Part shown: positions 45,216 to 56,698 of the stretch, piece by piece
How the letters are laid out: the number at the start of each line of letters is the position of its first letter
Position numbering within the stretch: the first letter of the stretch is position 1
NCBI GenBank assembly: GCA_036674765.1
Contig: JARVKI010000046.1
Coordinates: 248,001 to 312,000, forward strand
Reading direction: 5' to 3'
DNA length: 64,000 nucleotides
Origin: Seiridium cupressi
Lineage: Eukaryota > Ascomycota > Sordariomycetes > Amphisphaeriales > Sporocadaceae
Position numbers and translations under genes: made by a program
Notes under the pieces: model-generated
What the model was told of the DNA's origin: nothing
The model's input: only the letters and a program-made list of their open reading frames with translations
Databases searched by the model: none

Positions 45216-46250
45216 ATGCCGTCGAGATCACAAGATGTGCACAAACGGAAGCACGCAGATGGCGACGAGCGCGACCAACCCAAGCAGCCTTGCATCCGTC
45301 GCGGGACTACTGATCCTTGGAGAGAAAGCAGACGCCTGGCCTGCCCTTATTTCGCTCGCGATCCAACAAGTCCGACCCTGAAAAGTTCCTGTGCCGGGCG
45401 TGGGTTTCAAACGATCCCTAGACTCAAGGAGCATCTCTATCGCTGCCATGCACGAGGTCATAATCCATCTTGTCCGCGCTGCCTAGCCGTATTCGATGAT
45501 GAGTGGTCTATGCAAGCGCATCTACGGAAGACAGAAATTTGTAAATACGCGAAGCGGGACACACCAAACAACGTCTCGGAAGCAATCAGCCAGGAAACCA
45601 TGCTTAAGTTACGAAGCAGAAAGGGAAGGAGGCATCAAAATGACGATGAAAGCTGGTATCATATATACCGGATACTTTTTCCGTCCGAGGAAGTCCCTCA
45701 GTCACCATGTGAGTCTTAACGCCCTCTCAAATTGACCCAATTAACAACAGTAGACCAAGAACCATGCCCGCAAAGATCTGATACTGAAACCATACATCAC
45801 TTCACCCAGTACCTCACCAAAGGGTTGCCAGATCTATTTAAAGAGGCTAGTGAGGTCGATTCGCAGGCCTTGACTGAGAACCTTCTCGAGACTGTGATTG
45901 TGAATGTACAGACTTTAATGCAACAATATATAAGCAAGCTACAGGAGCCAAAGATAGTTCTGGAAACGGATCAGCTATATCCGCCTCAGTCCCCTTTATC
46001 ATCTGAGCGAACAGATAGCACCTCAAGATCTAACTACTCGACGATGACTACAACTACACTAGAGACGCCTCCGAACACCGAGTTCAGCTCGGCGGCAGTG
46101 CTCTGCGATTCCTCTGGGCCTTATGACGACTTTTGGACATCTTCCAAAGACCTCGAGTATATTGGCATAGCTGATGCCAAGTGTCTGCCTGGGATTGATT
46201 TTAATCATCTCCTCGCAGACTTGGATGTCTCTTTTGAAAACTGGGATTGA
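45216..46250 (+). CDS. C2H2-type fungal zinc-finger protein
   Basis: The spliced model is join(45216..45708, 45751..46250), giving 330 aa; a 42-nt intron keeps phase. Residues about 40-115 hold a pattern frequent in fungal proteins: ACPYFARDP, a Cys in the SSCAGRGF stretch, then RLKEHLYRCH, CPRCLAVFDDEW and MQAHLR. These make C2H2-like fingers that may bind DNA or serve another structural role. The C-terminal half is acidic and Ser/Thr-rich and ends with FEENWD-like sequence (VSFENWD), which could be an activation region. No neighbouring gene shares an obvious pathway. The start was taken as the first ATG (MPSRSQDVHKRKHADGDERD). Confidence 0.8.
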
Positions 46251-47517
46251 TAACTGTCATACAAATATGAATAGGCGTTGATGGTCTGTACTGGGCAGCC
46301 AATACATCCTGCGCTCCCCCTCCACTACATCATTCTTATATCTTTGTACATCTTAGTCATTTAGGATCTGTTTCGTACTTTATGTGAAACTAGTACTTTA
46401 GGCGTCCTTATTATTGAAGTCGACTTTCCATAGGCACCTACAGTTTCTTGCTAATACGAACCGACATCTACTTCATTTCACAATGGTATTACTGTCCAAG
46501 CCTGCCACCAACCAGCATGGAGTTAACGAACACAGCTTTGACATTGCTTGGGGATGTAGAATCGTAGAAATGCCCCACCCCATTGTATTCGGAGAATTTC
46601 CAAGCATCAAGCGATCGTGATGCGAAACTAGTCGTTGGAAGCCTTCGATGCTTTTCCGGTTACAGGTTAGGTCGTTCAAGAATAGGCTACGGTTTGCGCG
46701 TCCTTAATCCGAATTCAAGCAGAGCTCTCCGAAAGATTGACTTCTGGAAATTCACTGCCAAGCTTTGGAATCAAAACGACAGCGGACGAGTCACGGAGTT
46801 AAGATTTGTGCGACACGAACATGGCTGACTTGCAGCCATGAAGCACTTGGCTGTGAAATGAAAGAGCCAGCACCTGATGAATGTTGGCACAAGCTAATAG
46901 CGGGTCTCTGTTCTGGTTCATGATTTAGGCCCAACGAATGCACACCAAGCGTATATGGAGTTTCCCTATGTGCAGACTAATGCATCGCGCCATTATAGTT
47001 GATGGCAACTCTTGTCCCATTACTTGCAGTCAATGCTTGAGTTGATTCTGGAAGAGGACGACGTTAAAAGTCCACGTCGTTCTACCATCGGTTGCACAAT
47101 CGTTTGGCCGCAGTAACCGAGGAGCGGTCAACATCAAGCATTGAGGAGTTTCTTTTCCCTGTAGCCAAAAAAAACCATATGCTTCCATTTGCTAGACAAG
47201 CTATCTAATGTGGGGGACGAAAAAAAGACGCGGCAAGAGTAATCGTGTCAAAGGATTTGATCTATAAATGCCCAAATTTTGCGCCTTCACGTGAGAAAGA
47301 CTAGATTTCATGTTAGATGCCAATGTGGTTACTTGTTGGGTATATACTTGATTGATAAATCTGTATAAGAATCATGGCAAGCAACACTTATGCCATACTG
47401 CCACCCGCCGCGATTATCAGCGCCCTCCGGTTTGCCCTAAATTCAGTTGGGAATTACAAGACCATGGAATTGAGATAATGACCTTCTGTATTTTGAAATC
47501 CACACACACAAAGTGGC
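46251..47517. other. Intergenic, no gene supported
   Basis: This AT-leaning region lies between convergent genes. Short frames at 46414-46828 and 47352-47543 overlap others and lack domains. A mutated repeat cannot be excluded but no terminal repeats were seen. Confidence 0.45.
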
Positions 47518-48306
47518 TCAAGCAGCCTCGGAATTCATTCTGAGATTCATATCCATAAGAACCAGCGATGTTATGACCGACATAGTCTGCCACTTGCTGC
47601 CTAGGACGTCCTTTACTCCTGTGCCTAGAAACGCAAAACGCCAATCAACTCCCGAATCAGGTCCGCAGCTTGAAAATACGGCGACTATTTCGGCTCCTTT
47701 ACTCGTCCTCGGCCATGTGCCACGGGGGCCCGGAAGCTGGTCACTGAATGAATCTTGGGTGATGCGCACCAATTTCCAACCGAGCGATTGGCCGCCCAGC
47801 AAGGCCCTGATGTTGTCGTTGTTGCTTGAGCGCCATTCAAATTCTTCCCTCTGGCCACAGACGTCGGTCTCGACAGAGAACATCAAGATAGGCCGCTTTT
47901 GGGCGCGCCAATCGCTGCCCCATGAAACGAGTTCAAAACCCGCCTCGGACTCGGCGTCGCTTGGCGGCAATCTGACTTTCCAGGTTCTTGGCGAGCCTGG
48001 CAAAGATCGAAATGACGCAAATGTGGGACTGTTCAGCGAAGTGCCATCGTGTAGTACCAAGTCTGGCTTGTTGCCGCTGGGCTGCTCTCTTCTGCCGATG
48101 GCGTATAATGGCTGATGTTGAACTTTCCCGAGAACCCACTTGGTCGAAGAACCTATGGTGTTCGGCGAGATACTGAATTTTTCTGGAAATTGCCGTCCCC
48201 CGCGATCAAGATGCCTGAATGCTGTTTTGAGGGCCGTGGCATCTGTGTAACTCGGTGGCGGTATTGCAGGCTCGTCATCCATTGGCACGGAATTTGTAGT
48301 GGACAT
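47518..48306 (-). CDS. Hypothetical protein, 262 aa
   Basis: A single frame runs to 47518. I chose the ATG at 48306 (MSTTNSVPMDDEPAIPPPSY), since the 31 codons upstream are hydrophobic and not typical of the family. The N-terminal Pro-rich PPPSY motif and a beta-rich middle (TKWVLGKVQHQPLYAIG, WKVRLPPSD, FEWRSSNN) resemble tubby/LURP-one-like fungal proteins. The resemblance is only by pattern. No signal peptide or membrane helix is present from the chosen start. Confidence 0.6.
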   Translation of the reverse strand: MSTTNSVPMDDEPAIPPPSYTDATALKTAFRHLDRGGRQFPEKFSISPNTIGSSTKWVLGKVQHQPLYAIGRREQPSGNKPDLVLHDGTSLNSPTFASFRSLPGSPRTWKVRLPPSDAESEAGFELVSWGSDWRAQKRPILMFSVETDVCGQREEFEWRSSNNDNIRALLGGQSLGWKLVRITQDSFSDQLPGPRGTWPRTSKGAEIVAVFSSCGPDSGVDWRFAFLGTGVKDVLGSKWQTMSVITSLVLMDMNLRMNSEAA

Positions 48307-50154
48307 TCCCTCGCAAAAAGGCAACAGAAGGGTGATTGCTACTTCACAATGCGAGGTAGTGACTTTGACCACAGAAAGTTTCAAGACGAAAAGAAACAAA
48401 ATATGAAATGTCTAATTGGGCAATTGAGGGACGCCGGCTGAGGTCAATCAGGTCGTGGAGAGGGAAGCATAAGGTATCTGGCAGAAACGGTTGAGATGAG
48501 AGCGATAGTCCCGGGGCAGTGGTTTCCCCTAACTCTACCCCAGATGGACTGTGGAGGGGGTTCAGCTCACGTGGCTAGTGCTTGCCCACCAGTGCCTTGG
48601 CGCATTGTACGCTGTTCTGATAGGGCTCTTCGTGCTTGGCTCGCTGTTGAAGACGCTATCATCAGCCAAGACCTCAGGAGTGGTCTCCGGTTAATGACGC
48701 TGCTATCAAACCTGCCAAGTCATTGGCCTCCACACGTAATTTCACCGGCTTTACGCAAAGCCTTGGGGGACAAGCAGCAGTAATACGATGTCGTTCTCAC
48801 GTAATAAGGCTTATGTTTCCGTCAGGTCCATTTGTTGTTCAATTTGTCAGATGGTAAACGCTGCGCAAGGATCACACGTTGGCAAGATACGCCTTCCCAT
48901 CAAGCAGGGCAATCCAATCCGTCCCCGCCGTCAACCATATCGACTTCCGAGCACGCCATGGCTTCAAGTTTCAATGTCTGCCCTGTGAAGTAGGGGGGAC
49001 TCCCAGAAGTATCGATGATATTGGCGCATTGATCATATAATGAGCCCGTCGCCATCTAACCACTTTCTACTAGGGCCTTTGGTTCGGTTATAAGTCCTGC
49101 TGCTTTATGACGAAGCTATATGTGGAGGATTATTCGTTGGCGATATCAGGAAAGGCACGAAGCAGCCAGACTAACTTCTCCCGCAGCAATACGCATGAGC
49201 GAGTGGCTTTCTCGATAATCCTCGCACGTGATAAACCTGCGTGCCTCCCTTCCTGGTCCAGTATGCCAGCAAAAGTCGAGAATAAGGTGCCTCGGAAAGG
49301 TCTCAATATCCTCCGAAGGGGCTAAAACACTTGATCCATACGATATGCAGCTGCCGGACCAAACGAAATGCCGAGAAGAGGTGAGTACTGCGAATAACCA
49401 TCATTACTGGGTTGACAAAGGCGTATGGAATGTTGAGCATCACGAATCAACAAGTCACAGAAGTCCTGCCCCGTGGTAAAGCGATCACAGGCATCCCGAG
49501 GTAAAAAGAAATTGGCTTGACAATCGTATAGATATTTGTCCATCTAGAAATCGAGAGAGGCCCCAAATAAGTCATGACTATTGGTCTGGCTTGCAGGTAA
49601 AGAGTATGTAACACGGAGTTGCCGTCCTTTGCCGACACCACATAGGCTACCTCATGTCTTAGAACTCGGCATGAGATATGCTAGTAGGGCCTTGAGTGAC
49701 GATGCATGACCATGGAACGATGAGATAATCATGATGCTATCCCGTTCGAGTGCCCTATGCGGATACCCAACAAGAGAGAACGATTAGAAGTTGTGGAAAG
49801 AGTGCGCTAAACGCGCACAGAAATAAATGCATGCTTTTGTAGGGTGTGATTGACGCAGTCCGGGTAGTAAAGTCTTGACTGCCACAATCTGCTGCCTGAT
49901 ATTCCGTAGCAATAGCAATAGTTGACACATCTGGGTCGCAGAACTATATACGCAAGTCAATTAACTCTGTACCGCCCTATATTGCGCCATACGTTGGAGC
50001 GACTATTATTTCCTCCCTGCTACGGCATTGGCAAATAACTGCCTTAGTATATTAACACATATTACTCAATGCTTGCTAGATGCTATATAAGCTACATAGC
50101 ACGAATGTGTGACTCATTGGCTGATTATCTCCACACCTTTGTCTCGAAGAGAAT
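48307..50154. other. Intergenic, possible gene remnants
   Basis: This 1.8-kb gap has several short frames, including minus-strand 49322-49641, which reads like fragments of a decayed protein (KDGNSVLHTLYLQ has an ankyrin-like look). Frames are broken and no domain can be confirmed. I do not call a gene. Confidence 0.35.
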
Positions 50155-51876
50155 CTACGGCGCACTATTCGTCTGTCTCTTAACCCTGACCTTGACTCCC
50201 GGCGGAGGATTGTTGGATTCTGCAAGCCACACATTCGGAGGTCTTTTCCCGCTGTACTCTGGTGGGAACTCGACATCATAGTTCCTGAGGACGTACGCAA
50301 TGATCATCTTGAGCTCAAAATCAATCAGGAACCGACCAGGGCAGGCGTGTTTGCCATGACCAAAAGGCATGTGCTGGGGCGACGTCGACACAAAGCTTAG
50401 GTTGTTCAACCCTGGCTTTCCGTTGGCGTCTGCAGCTGCCTCGCGCGCACGAGAAAACCGGAAAGGGTCGTACTTGAAAGGGTCCTCCAGGTTCTCCCCG
50501 TCGACTTGTGCAGGATAGCTGAGGAAGGAGAGCATGGCTCCCTTGGGAAGCTTGATGCCATCTTCCGTGACTAGTCCATCAACCATGACCTTGCGAAAGG
50601 TAGCGCGGTTTCCGAACGAATTCAGTCGTAGTGTCTCGCGGGCAACACTGTCAGCCTTATGCATCTGTGCCACCTTTGCTTTCGTCCACTCCGCATTCTC
50701 ATCGCCGATAACACGCTGTACTTCGTCGCGCAGAACGGAAATGGTGTTGAACTCAGCGTCGGACCCTAGAATTTCGAGGAGCATGTTGGTCACTTGTATA
50801 CTCGTTTGATGCAAGCTACCGAAGTTGGCCACGACGAGACGCCTGGTCATAATCTCGACGTCCTCCAGCTCCGTAGGTCGATGTTTCTGAGCATATCGCA
50901 GCATCAGCTGCAAGTGATCCTGGGGTTCATCGTGATTTCCAACTCCTGTCTGAGACTTCAATTTGTGCAGCCGCTGGTAGAATACAGGTTCAAAGTTCTT
51001 CTTGATTCGACTAACGTAGCCACCAATTTTCCAATGAAAGATAGGTCCAATGATAGGACGAAGCACTTTCGGGCAGGATCCGGTGAGGCCCGCGTTCAGG
51101 ACTAGCGCATCGTTGATATTGTGTGATACGCGAAGATACTCTTCATTGCGGCCTTGTCACGATCAGCTTGAGCCCACACGTGGGGACCTTTGCAATAGTC
51201 ACTCACACAAGGGAAGTCCAACAGTGAAGCGACTGGCAGCTTGCGCGACAATCATTCGCACCGTGCTTATCAAGTCAATCTCCTTCCAGTTCTCCGTATC
51301 GACGCCAAAATATGTGTCGAATGCAGTTCCCAATTCATCGTTCATAGCTGCGCAAATGTTTTCGAGGACGGCATTCATTTCAGTCTTCACGAGATTTCCC
51401 TGCCACGGGTCTAGGATATACATCTCGTTGCCCAACCCATAATGAATTTGGTCTATCTCTGCAAAGGCATGATCAAGGTTGAGGGCGGAGTCTGGCTGCG
51501 AGAAGACCCAGCGCATAGCACTCTGGGGGAGAATGATCTCATGGCGCGCTCCGAAGCCAGGCACTAGCACCGTTTTGCCGTGTTTCGCGAACTGCAGCCA
51601 TGGTTTAGTACCGTTCCCAACACAGGCAGCCAGCATACATACTTTCTCGTAAGCTTCGCGATACAAAGACGCGCAGTCTGTCAAATATCGCCATCGCGTG
51701 CGCAAGCTGAACCATCGCCGCCCAGCAGGCTCACCAGCCAGCGGAAGGTTGGAGGGGTAGTGGATTACAAAAAAAGTGTGATAAACAGCAAAGACTACTA
51801 ATAGGATGGCGAGGCAGATAAACGCTGAGCCAAACCGATCGCCAGTATTTGGCAAGATGCTGATGGACGGCGCCAT
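50155..51876 (-). CDS. Cytochrome P450 monooxygenase
   Basis: The spliced model is complement(50155..51152, 51207..51876), giving 555 aa; the 54-nt intron joins VGLPLC to RNEEYLRVSHN in phase. An N-terminal membrane anchor (FICLAILLVVFAVYHTFFVI) fits ER attachment. The I-helix region, the K-helix ExxR (ETLR), the PERF-equivalent DPFRFSR and the heme loop FGHGKHACPG with Cys about residue 494 are all present. The sequence resembles fungal P450s of the ent-kaurene-oxidase-like type, which act in terpenoid and other specialised pathways. It shares its strand with the Zn2Cys6 regulator 330 bp upstream, and an SDR and a GMC relic lie beyond. Confidence 0.93.
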
Positions 51877-52205
51877 AGCTCGACTTATCTGGCAGCGTAC
51901 CGATGATGGTCCAGGAACAGAATGGAACGGCAGCGCAAGGGACGTTGCCTTCCTCTTTATTGCTAATTGCTCCCGACAGATTGGTAGGGCAATTTGTGGG
52001 TGCCGGATGATTGTTGGCGCTAGGATTAGCATTTATATTAGCGCTGCCATCCCCTGATGCCAAACTGCATCAAGGGCCCCGGTGTACGAAGGAGTCCCAC
52101 CAGGCGGCCGCTCACTTCCTGGTCCATACACCTTGGCGAAGACCAAATATGCTGTATATTGGTAAGGATATCAATTTTCAAATCTGTCTACCAAGACTAG
52201 TTATT

Positions 52206-54644
52206 TCATTCTGTAAATGGAGGCGTCTCAAAAGGACCCTCTGCTGCCCAGTCGTAATTGCAAATGTCCGATAACCATGGCTCATCCGCTAGATTGAAGA
52301 GAAAGTTGTCCATGGAAATATCCTCTGTCACCGTGGCGGCTTCATTTGCACCACCTTCTTTCTGGCAGCCGTGAAAGTTAGACGTCACCATGCTCTCTGA
52401 ATACTCGGCAACTAGAAGAGCTCTGATTGCTCGCCACAGGTGCTTCGCTTTGAAGAACAGCCCACTGCGGGGCCCCTCCGCGTCTACCATACCTGTGACA
52501 ATAGTAATGTTTTCGACTAGCTCGTAGGTAGTATCGAGGACATTGAAGACGTCGAGCCGCCTTCTCACTTCTTCGAGATCCCAGCCGGGCTCCTCGAGCA
52601 CTGACAGCTTGAAGAGAACAACAATACAATGAAGAAACTGGGTGAAGTTATCGACATGGACGCCGATAGCATCTACTAGGGGCATATGTGTGAAGACGTC
52701 TAGCCAGCTCTCAATTGCTGTCAATACCGAGTCCAATTCTCGAAGTCTCTGGACATCTACGCCGGCCACTCTATCAGGACCTCCGCGAAGTATAGACTCT
52801 CGGATAGAAAGCTCTGTACTGTGAAAGTACATTCGAATTGAGTCTAGCAACCATCAGACAACCCTTCATACTTGCTCCTCGAGGGAAGGAGAATGCTAAG
52901 CGAACATAACAGATGGGGAAACGGAGAAGCATAGATATGAATTGGACCTTACCTAAAGTGCGCACTTCTGCCGGTAGATTCTGCTGAGCTTCGTTGAGTT
53001 GTCTGAGCAATGCGGCTGTTATAATGGAAGATGATCTCGCCATCCCACTTCCGTTCAAAGCTGAATCATCTTGAGGACTGGCGAAGAATAAGTCATTACA
53101 AATTAGATGACATCTGATCTGGGCCGCCAAGACTGCGTCAAGACGAGTCTCTATCTTCGCACCATCAACACCTATGACACCTAGGCAGACATCAAGATAC
53201 GGCGTCCAACGCATCGGCTCGGTTTTGCGATACGCCGCCCATGAACTATGTGAGGAGCTTAGTCAGCGTGGACATGGACGCAGACAACCGATACTGTGTC
53301 TAGAAGACAGCCAGAATTATGGAAAGGTGGCCTTACGCAGAAGTTAGGTGAAATACAGCGAGGATCGAGCGTCGCTCCTCCAGATTGCGGCGCTTGAGTT
53401 GCTGCGATCCGGTTGGTTGAGATCGGTTACGTTTGTTTGCTCTCGTGGGGATCTTTTGACGTGCATTAGCCCAATGAGGGATGACCATCAAGAACCTTGG
53501 ACAAAAGGCTTTTCCCACAACATGTGATTGACATCGGATGCGAACACCAACGGGGACTATTACGAAAGAACTCACATCGCCATTGATGCCCAGCTCGCAG
53601 GCTAAAGAGACAGCTATTTGAGCGAGCATGGTCATGTACGGCTTGTCCTTCTTGAAATAATGTGACCAAGACGCGAAGCAGACCACGCCAAGCAATATAT
53701 CTATATCAGCGAAATGTTGTGCGACGATCCGCTGAGAAATTATGTGCCATATAGTCTCCTCCATGGCAAACTGCTGTGAGACCGACTTCGTAGCTAAAGC
53801 CATGATATTGAGCCACAAGAACGGCTTCACATTGCGCAGCTCACCTGACTTCATTGTGGCACCGATATGGACAAAGGGAAACATTGGTAGAAAAGCGCGA
53901 CGAAAAGTAGCAAGTTGCTCATCTGCAACAGCCTCTGGTATATGGTGAAGAGATATGTCTTCCATGATGGGGGACCGCAAAGGAGACGGACTGCTAGGCC
54001 GTAGCAGTTGAAGAGTGTTATGCACGGTATCGACTAGCACTTCTGGGTGCCGTTCTATAGTCGCTGGATTGGTAGTGATTCCGGAACTTGAAGGGGTAGT
54101 TCCAAGTGTCGATTGGGGTGTTGGCTGAGACACCTGGGCCTGTTTTTCGACCTGGCAGCGAAGAAGCGTAACTAAATCATCGAGTTTGTCTTCTAATCTA
54201 GAAGCTGGAACCAGAGGTGGCGGTGGTGCTGGAGGGTCGCGCGAATGCTGCGGACTTGGAGCTCTGCGCTTACGATTAGCAGCTCCTGGCTCGCAATGTT
54301 TTCCCAAGCGATGGCATCTGCAATCGCACGATCAGCTAAGCTGGACGAACCAGGTACACCATATCTATCAATCGACCAAGCCTGAAACGAGGCTATGAAA
54401 TCAGAAAGTTATGTGCTTGGTGAGGTCGTGGGACGCTTCCACTCGTGGCACCATAATCAAAATATGGTGCGCTAGACTGCAACCACGCAAAGGCAAGCTT
54501 ATCCGGAGCTGGAATTGCATACCGTTCGCATGAGGACCCTTCAGGCCGATAGAAGCATTTGCACTTAGCACGAGCACAGCTCAAGCATGCTTTGCCATAA
54601 GGGGCCGGGGTGAGAAAGCCGTCGTGCCGGGTGTCGGAGGCCAT
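52206..54644 (-). CDS. Zn2Cys6 transcription factor, probable cluster regulator
   Basis: The spliced model is complement(52206..52843, 52953..53245, 53337..53452, 53576..54317, 54523..54644), giving 636 aa; four introns of 91-205 nt all keep phase. The zinc cluster is at the N-terminus (CLSCARAKCKCFYRPEGSSC, then ERCHRLGKHC) and is split by the first intron. Next comes a basic stretch (NRKRR), a coiled segment, and the long helical fungal regulatory domain with conserved LPMFPFVHIG. The C-terminus is acidic. Its promoter is shared with the SDR at 55213 and contains a duplicated CGG palindrome, the type of site this family binds. That it regulates P450, SDR and the lost GMC enzyme is inferred from position. 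Confidence 0.9.
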
Positions 54645-54678
54645 GATGCTGATGACGGCTATTGGCTTTGGAGGTGAG

Positions 54679-55000
54679 ATCCCGCGGGTTTGGGTGATAC
54701 AAGCAATAGTGAGGTGATTTGTGGTACCACGCCAGTGCTAGAAATGCCTGGCGTGCACAACGAACACATCGCATGCTCGGACTTCTGCCCCAAGTCCGGG
54801 GGCGCGCGGGGACGATTCCGCGGTATTCGCCTCAATCCCGCGGGTTTGGGTGATACAAGCAATAGTGAGGTGATTTGTGGTACCACGCCAGTGCTAGAAA
54901 TGCCTGGCGTGCACAACGAACACATCGCATGCTCGGACTTCTGCCCCAAGTCCGGGGGCGCGCGGGGACGATTCCGCGGTATTCGCCTCAATCCCGCGGG
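54679..55000. repeat. Perfect 156-bp tandem duplication plus 10-bp remnant
   Basis: Two copies, 54679-54834 and 54835-54990, are identical as I read them and are followed by the first 10 bases of a third (54991-55000). The unit is GC-rich (several CCGCGG-like words) and its length is a multiple of three, so both strands are open through it; I consider that a side effect. It occupies much of the divergent promoter between the regulator (54644) and the SDR (55213). Confidence 0.93.
54778..54954. promoter_or_regulatory. Duplicated CGG-N15-CCG inverted repeat
   Basis: In each 156-bp copy the arms CGGACTT and AAGTCCG face each other across a 7-base spacer (54778-54798 and 54934-54954). This makes an inverted pair of CGG triplets 15 bases apart, the layout recognised by Zn2Cys6 dimers. 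The neighbouring gene encodes such a regulator. Binding is inferred; the sequence pattern itself is plain. Confidence 0.55.
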
Positions 55001-55212
55001 CTTCATCGGGCACAGTAAATGGGGCGCTCTGCCATACAACGAGTGTGTTTGTGAAACGATATATATACACACACATCGATTCTTGTGAGAGTCAAGTTCG
55101 ATTCATGTTCTTATAACATACAATACCCAAACAAAAACTCAGGCACCTATTAATCCAAACATTTCTCCAAACAATCTCGACTACCTCTTACTTGTCCTCA
55201 CACTGAGACAAT

Positions 55213-56316
55213 ATGACAGGCGGGATTAGTTTCTTGCGCCAAGCCTTTCCCGGCCAACCTAAATTCACTGGGGAAAATATCCCAGATCTGGGTGATAAGG
55301 TAAGTTACTTCAGTTTTTATTTTTCTGTTTCAATTGGTTAGTGGCTCTAATCAAATAGTAGGTAGTCGTTGTCACTGGTGCCAATACTGGTGTTGGTAAA
55401 GAGATAGCACAGCTAGTATACTCTCGAAACGCCAGAGTCTACTTGATGGCCCGTTCAGAGAAGTACACAAAGAAAGCAATCGAGGACATCAAAGCCGCCA
55501 TTCCGAACTCAAGCGGAGAACTGGTCTTCATCCATCTGGACCTTGCGGATCTTCCAAGCATCAAGACTTCCGCAGATGACTTTCTACGACGAGAGCGGAA
55601 GCTCAACGTCCTCTTCAACAACGCCGGTCTCGGGTTCCCGGAGAAAGGCTCCACGACGAATCAAGGATACGAGATCCAGCTTGGAGTGAACTGCATCGGC
55701 ACATTTGCTCTCACCAAGTACCTGACATCGACACTCGTGTCAACAGCAAAGTCGGCGCCTCCCAACAGCGTCCGGGTTGTCTGGGCATCTTCGTCTGCAG
55801 CGGAAGCAATCACCCCCAAGAACTATATGGATAACGTGGCAGACATTGCGAAGAAGGCTCCACACGAAGCATACTTCCTGAGCAAGCTGGGCAACTATTT
55901 CCACTCCACGGAGTTTGCAGCTCGGCATAAGGCTGATGGTGTGGTGTCCGTTTCGCTCAATCCTGGCAATCTCGACTCGGACTTTTGGCGTACCCAGGGT
56001 ACTATCACGTCTTGGGTCCTGCGGAAAACACTTCTTAACCCGCCGGTCTATGGTGCCTATACCAACATTTTTGCTGGTTTCTCGCCCGAGGTGACCCTTG
56101 AAAAATCGGGTCAATTCAGTAAGTAGTCGCATACCTCAGCACCTCTACAGCAGTATAAACCTGACCATCTCAGTCGCACCGTGGGGTAGATTCTGGAATA
56201 TCTCCGACGATATGGTTAATGCTTCCAAGTCGAGGGCGCTTGGTGGGACCGGTACTGCCCAAGATTTCTGGGACTGGACTGAGAGCCAGGTCAAGCTGTA
56301 CCAAGGCAAGGCCTAG
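55213..56316 (+). CDS. Short-chain dehydrogenase/reductase
   Basis: The spliced model is join(55213..55299, 55362..56118, 56174..56316), giving 328 aa; introns of 62 and 55 nt keep phase. The Rossmann loop TGANTGVGKEIA, the NNAG motif and the catalytic YFLSK are present, as is the Ser of the WASSSAAEA strand. The pattern fits the retinol-dehydrogenase/WW-oxidoreductase-like SDRs that occur in fungal specialised metabolism. The gene is divergent from the Zn2Cys6 regulator and followed 380 bp later by the GMC oxidoreductase relic. Substrate unknown. Confidence 0.9.
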
Positions 56317-56378
56317 CTTGGAAGAAGAGAGTGCAGAGTGCAGAGTACACGATTCACCATCTCGGAACTGTTCATACT

Positions 56379-56379
<1 letters not shown>

Positions 56380-56423
<44 letters not shown>
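56380..56423. repeat. (TTAC)11 tetranucleotide microsatellite
   Basis: Eleven perfect TTAC units lie just 3' of the SDR stop codon, in its presumed 3' untranslated region. Confidence 0.95.
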
Positions 56424-56698
56424 GTAATTTTATTGGGCAGAGCGGAGTTAATATGGGAGTAGGCAGTCAACCATAGTATGTATGGTTTTGGTTCCTGGGT
56501 ATAACTTTTAGCGGGGTAAGCGATGTTGGACCAATACTTGATAGACTAGAAACACACCGCATAATAGAGATTGGATCTTTGAAAAATACCTTACGTTCCC
56601 TTCTCGGAAAGCAAGTTCAAAGGCATGCCATTCTTGGCGGCGATGTCACCTCGCTCTTATCCTCAAGCCATAGGTTTCCGCTCTTACCGCGAAACCCC

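Noticed and set aside
49322..49641. Ankyrin-like gene remnant
   Set aside because: Only one short stretch looks like an ankyrin repeat and the frames break at once, so it is not enough to call.
54690..55088. 132- and 137-codon frames over the tandem repeat
   Set aside because: They arise because the 156-bp unit is a multiple of three; the same unit is open on both strands, and the location is a divergent promoter.
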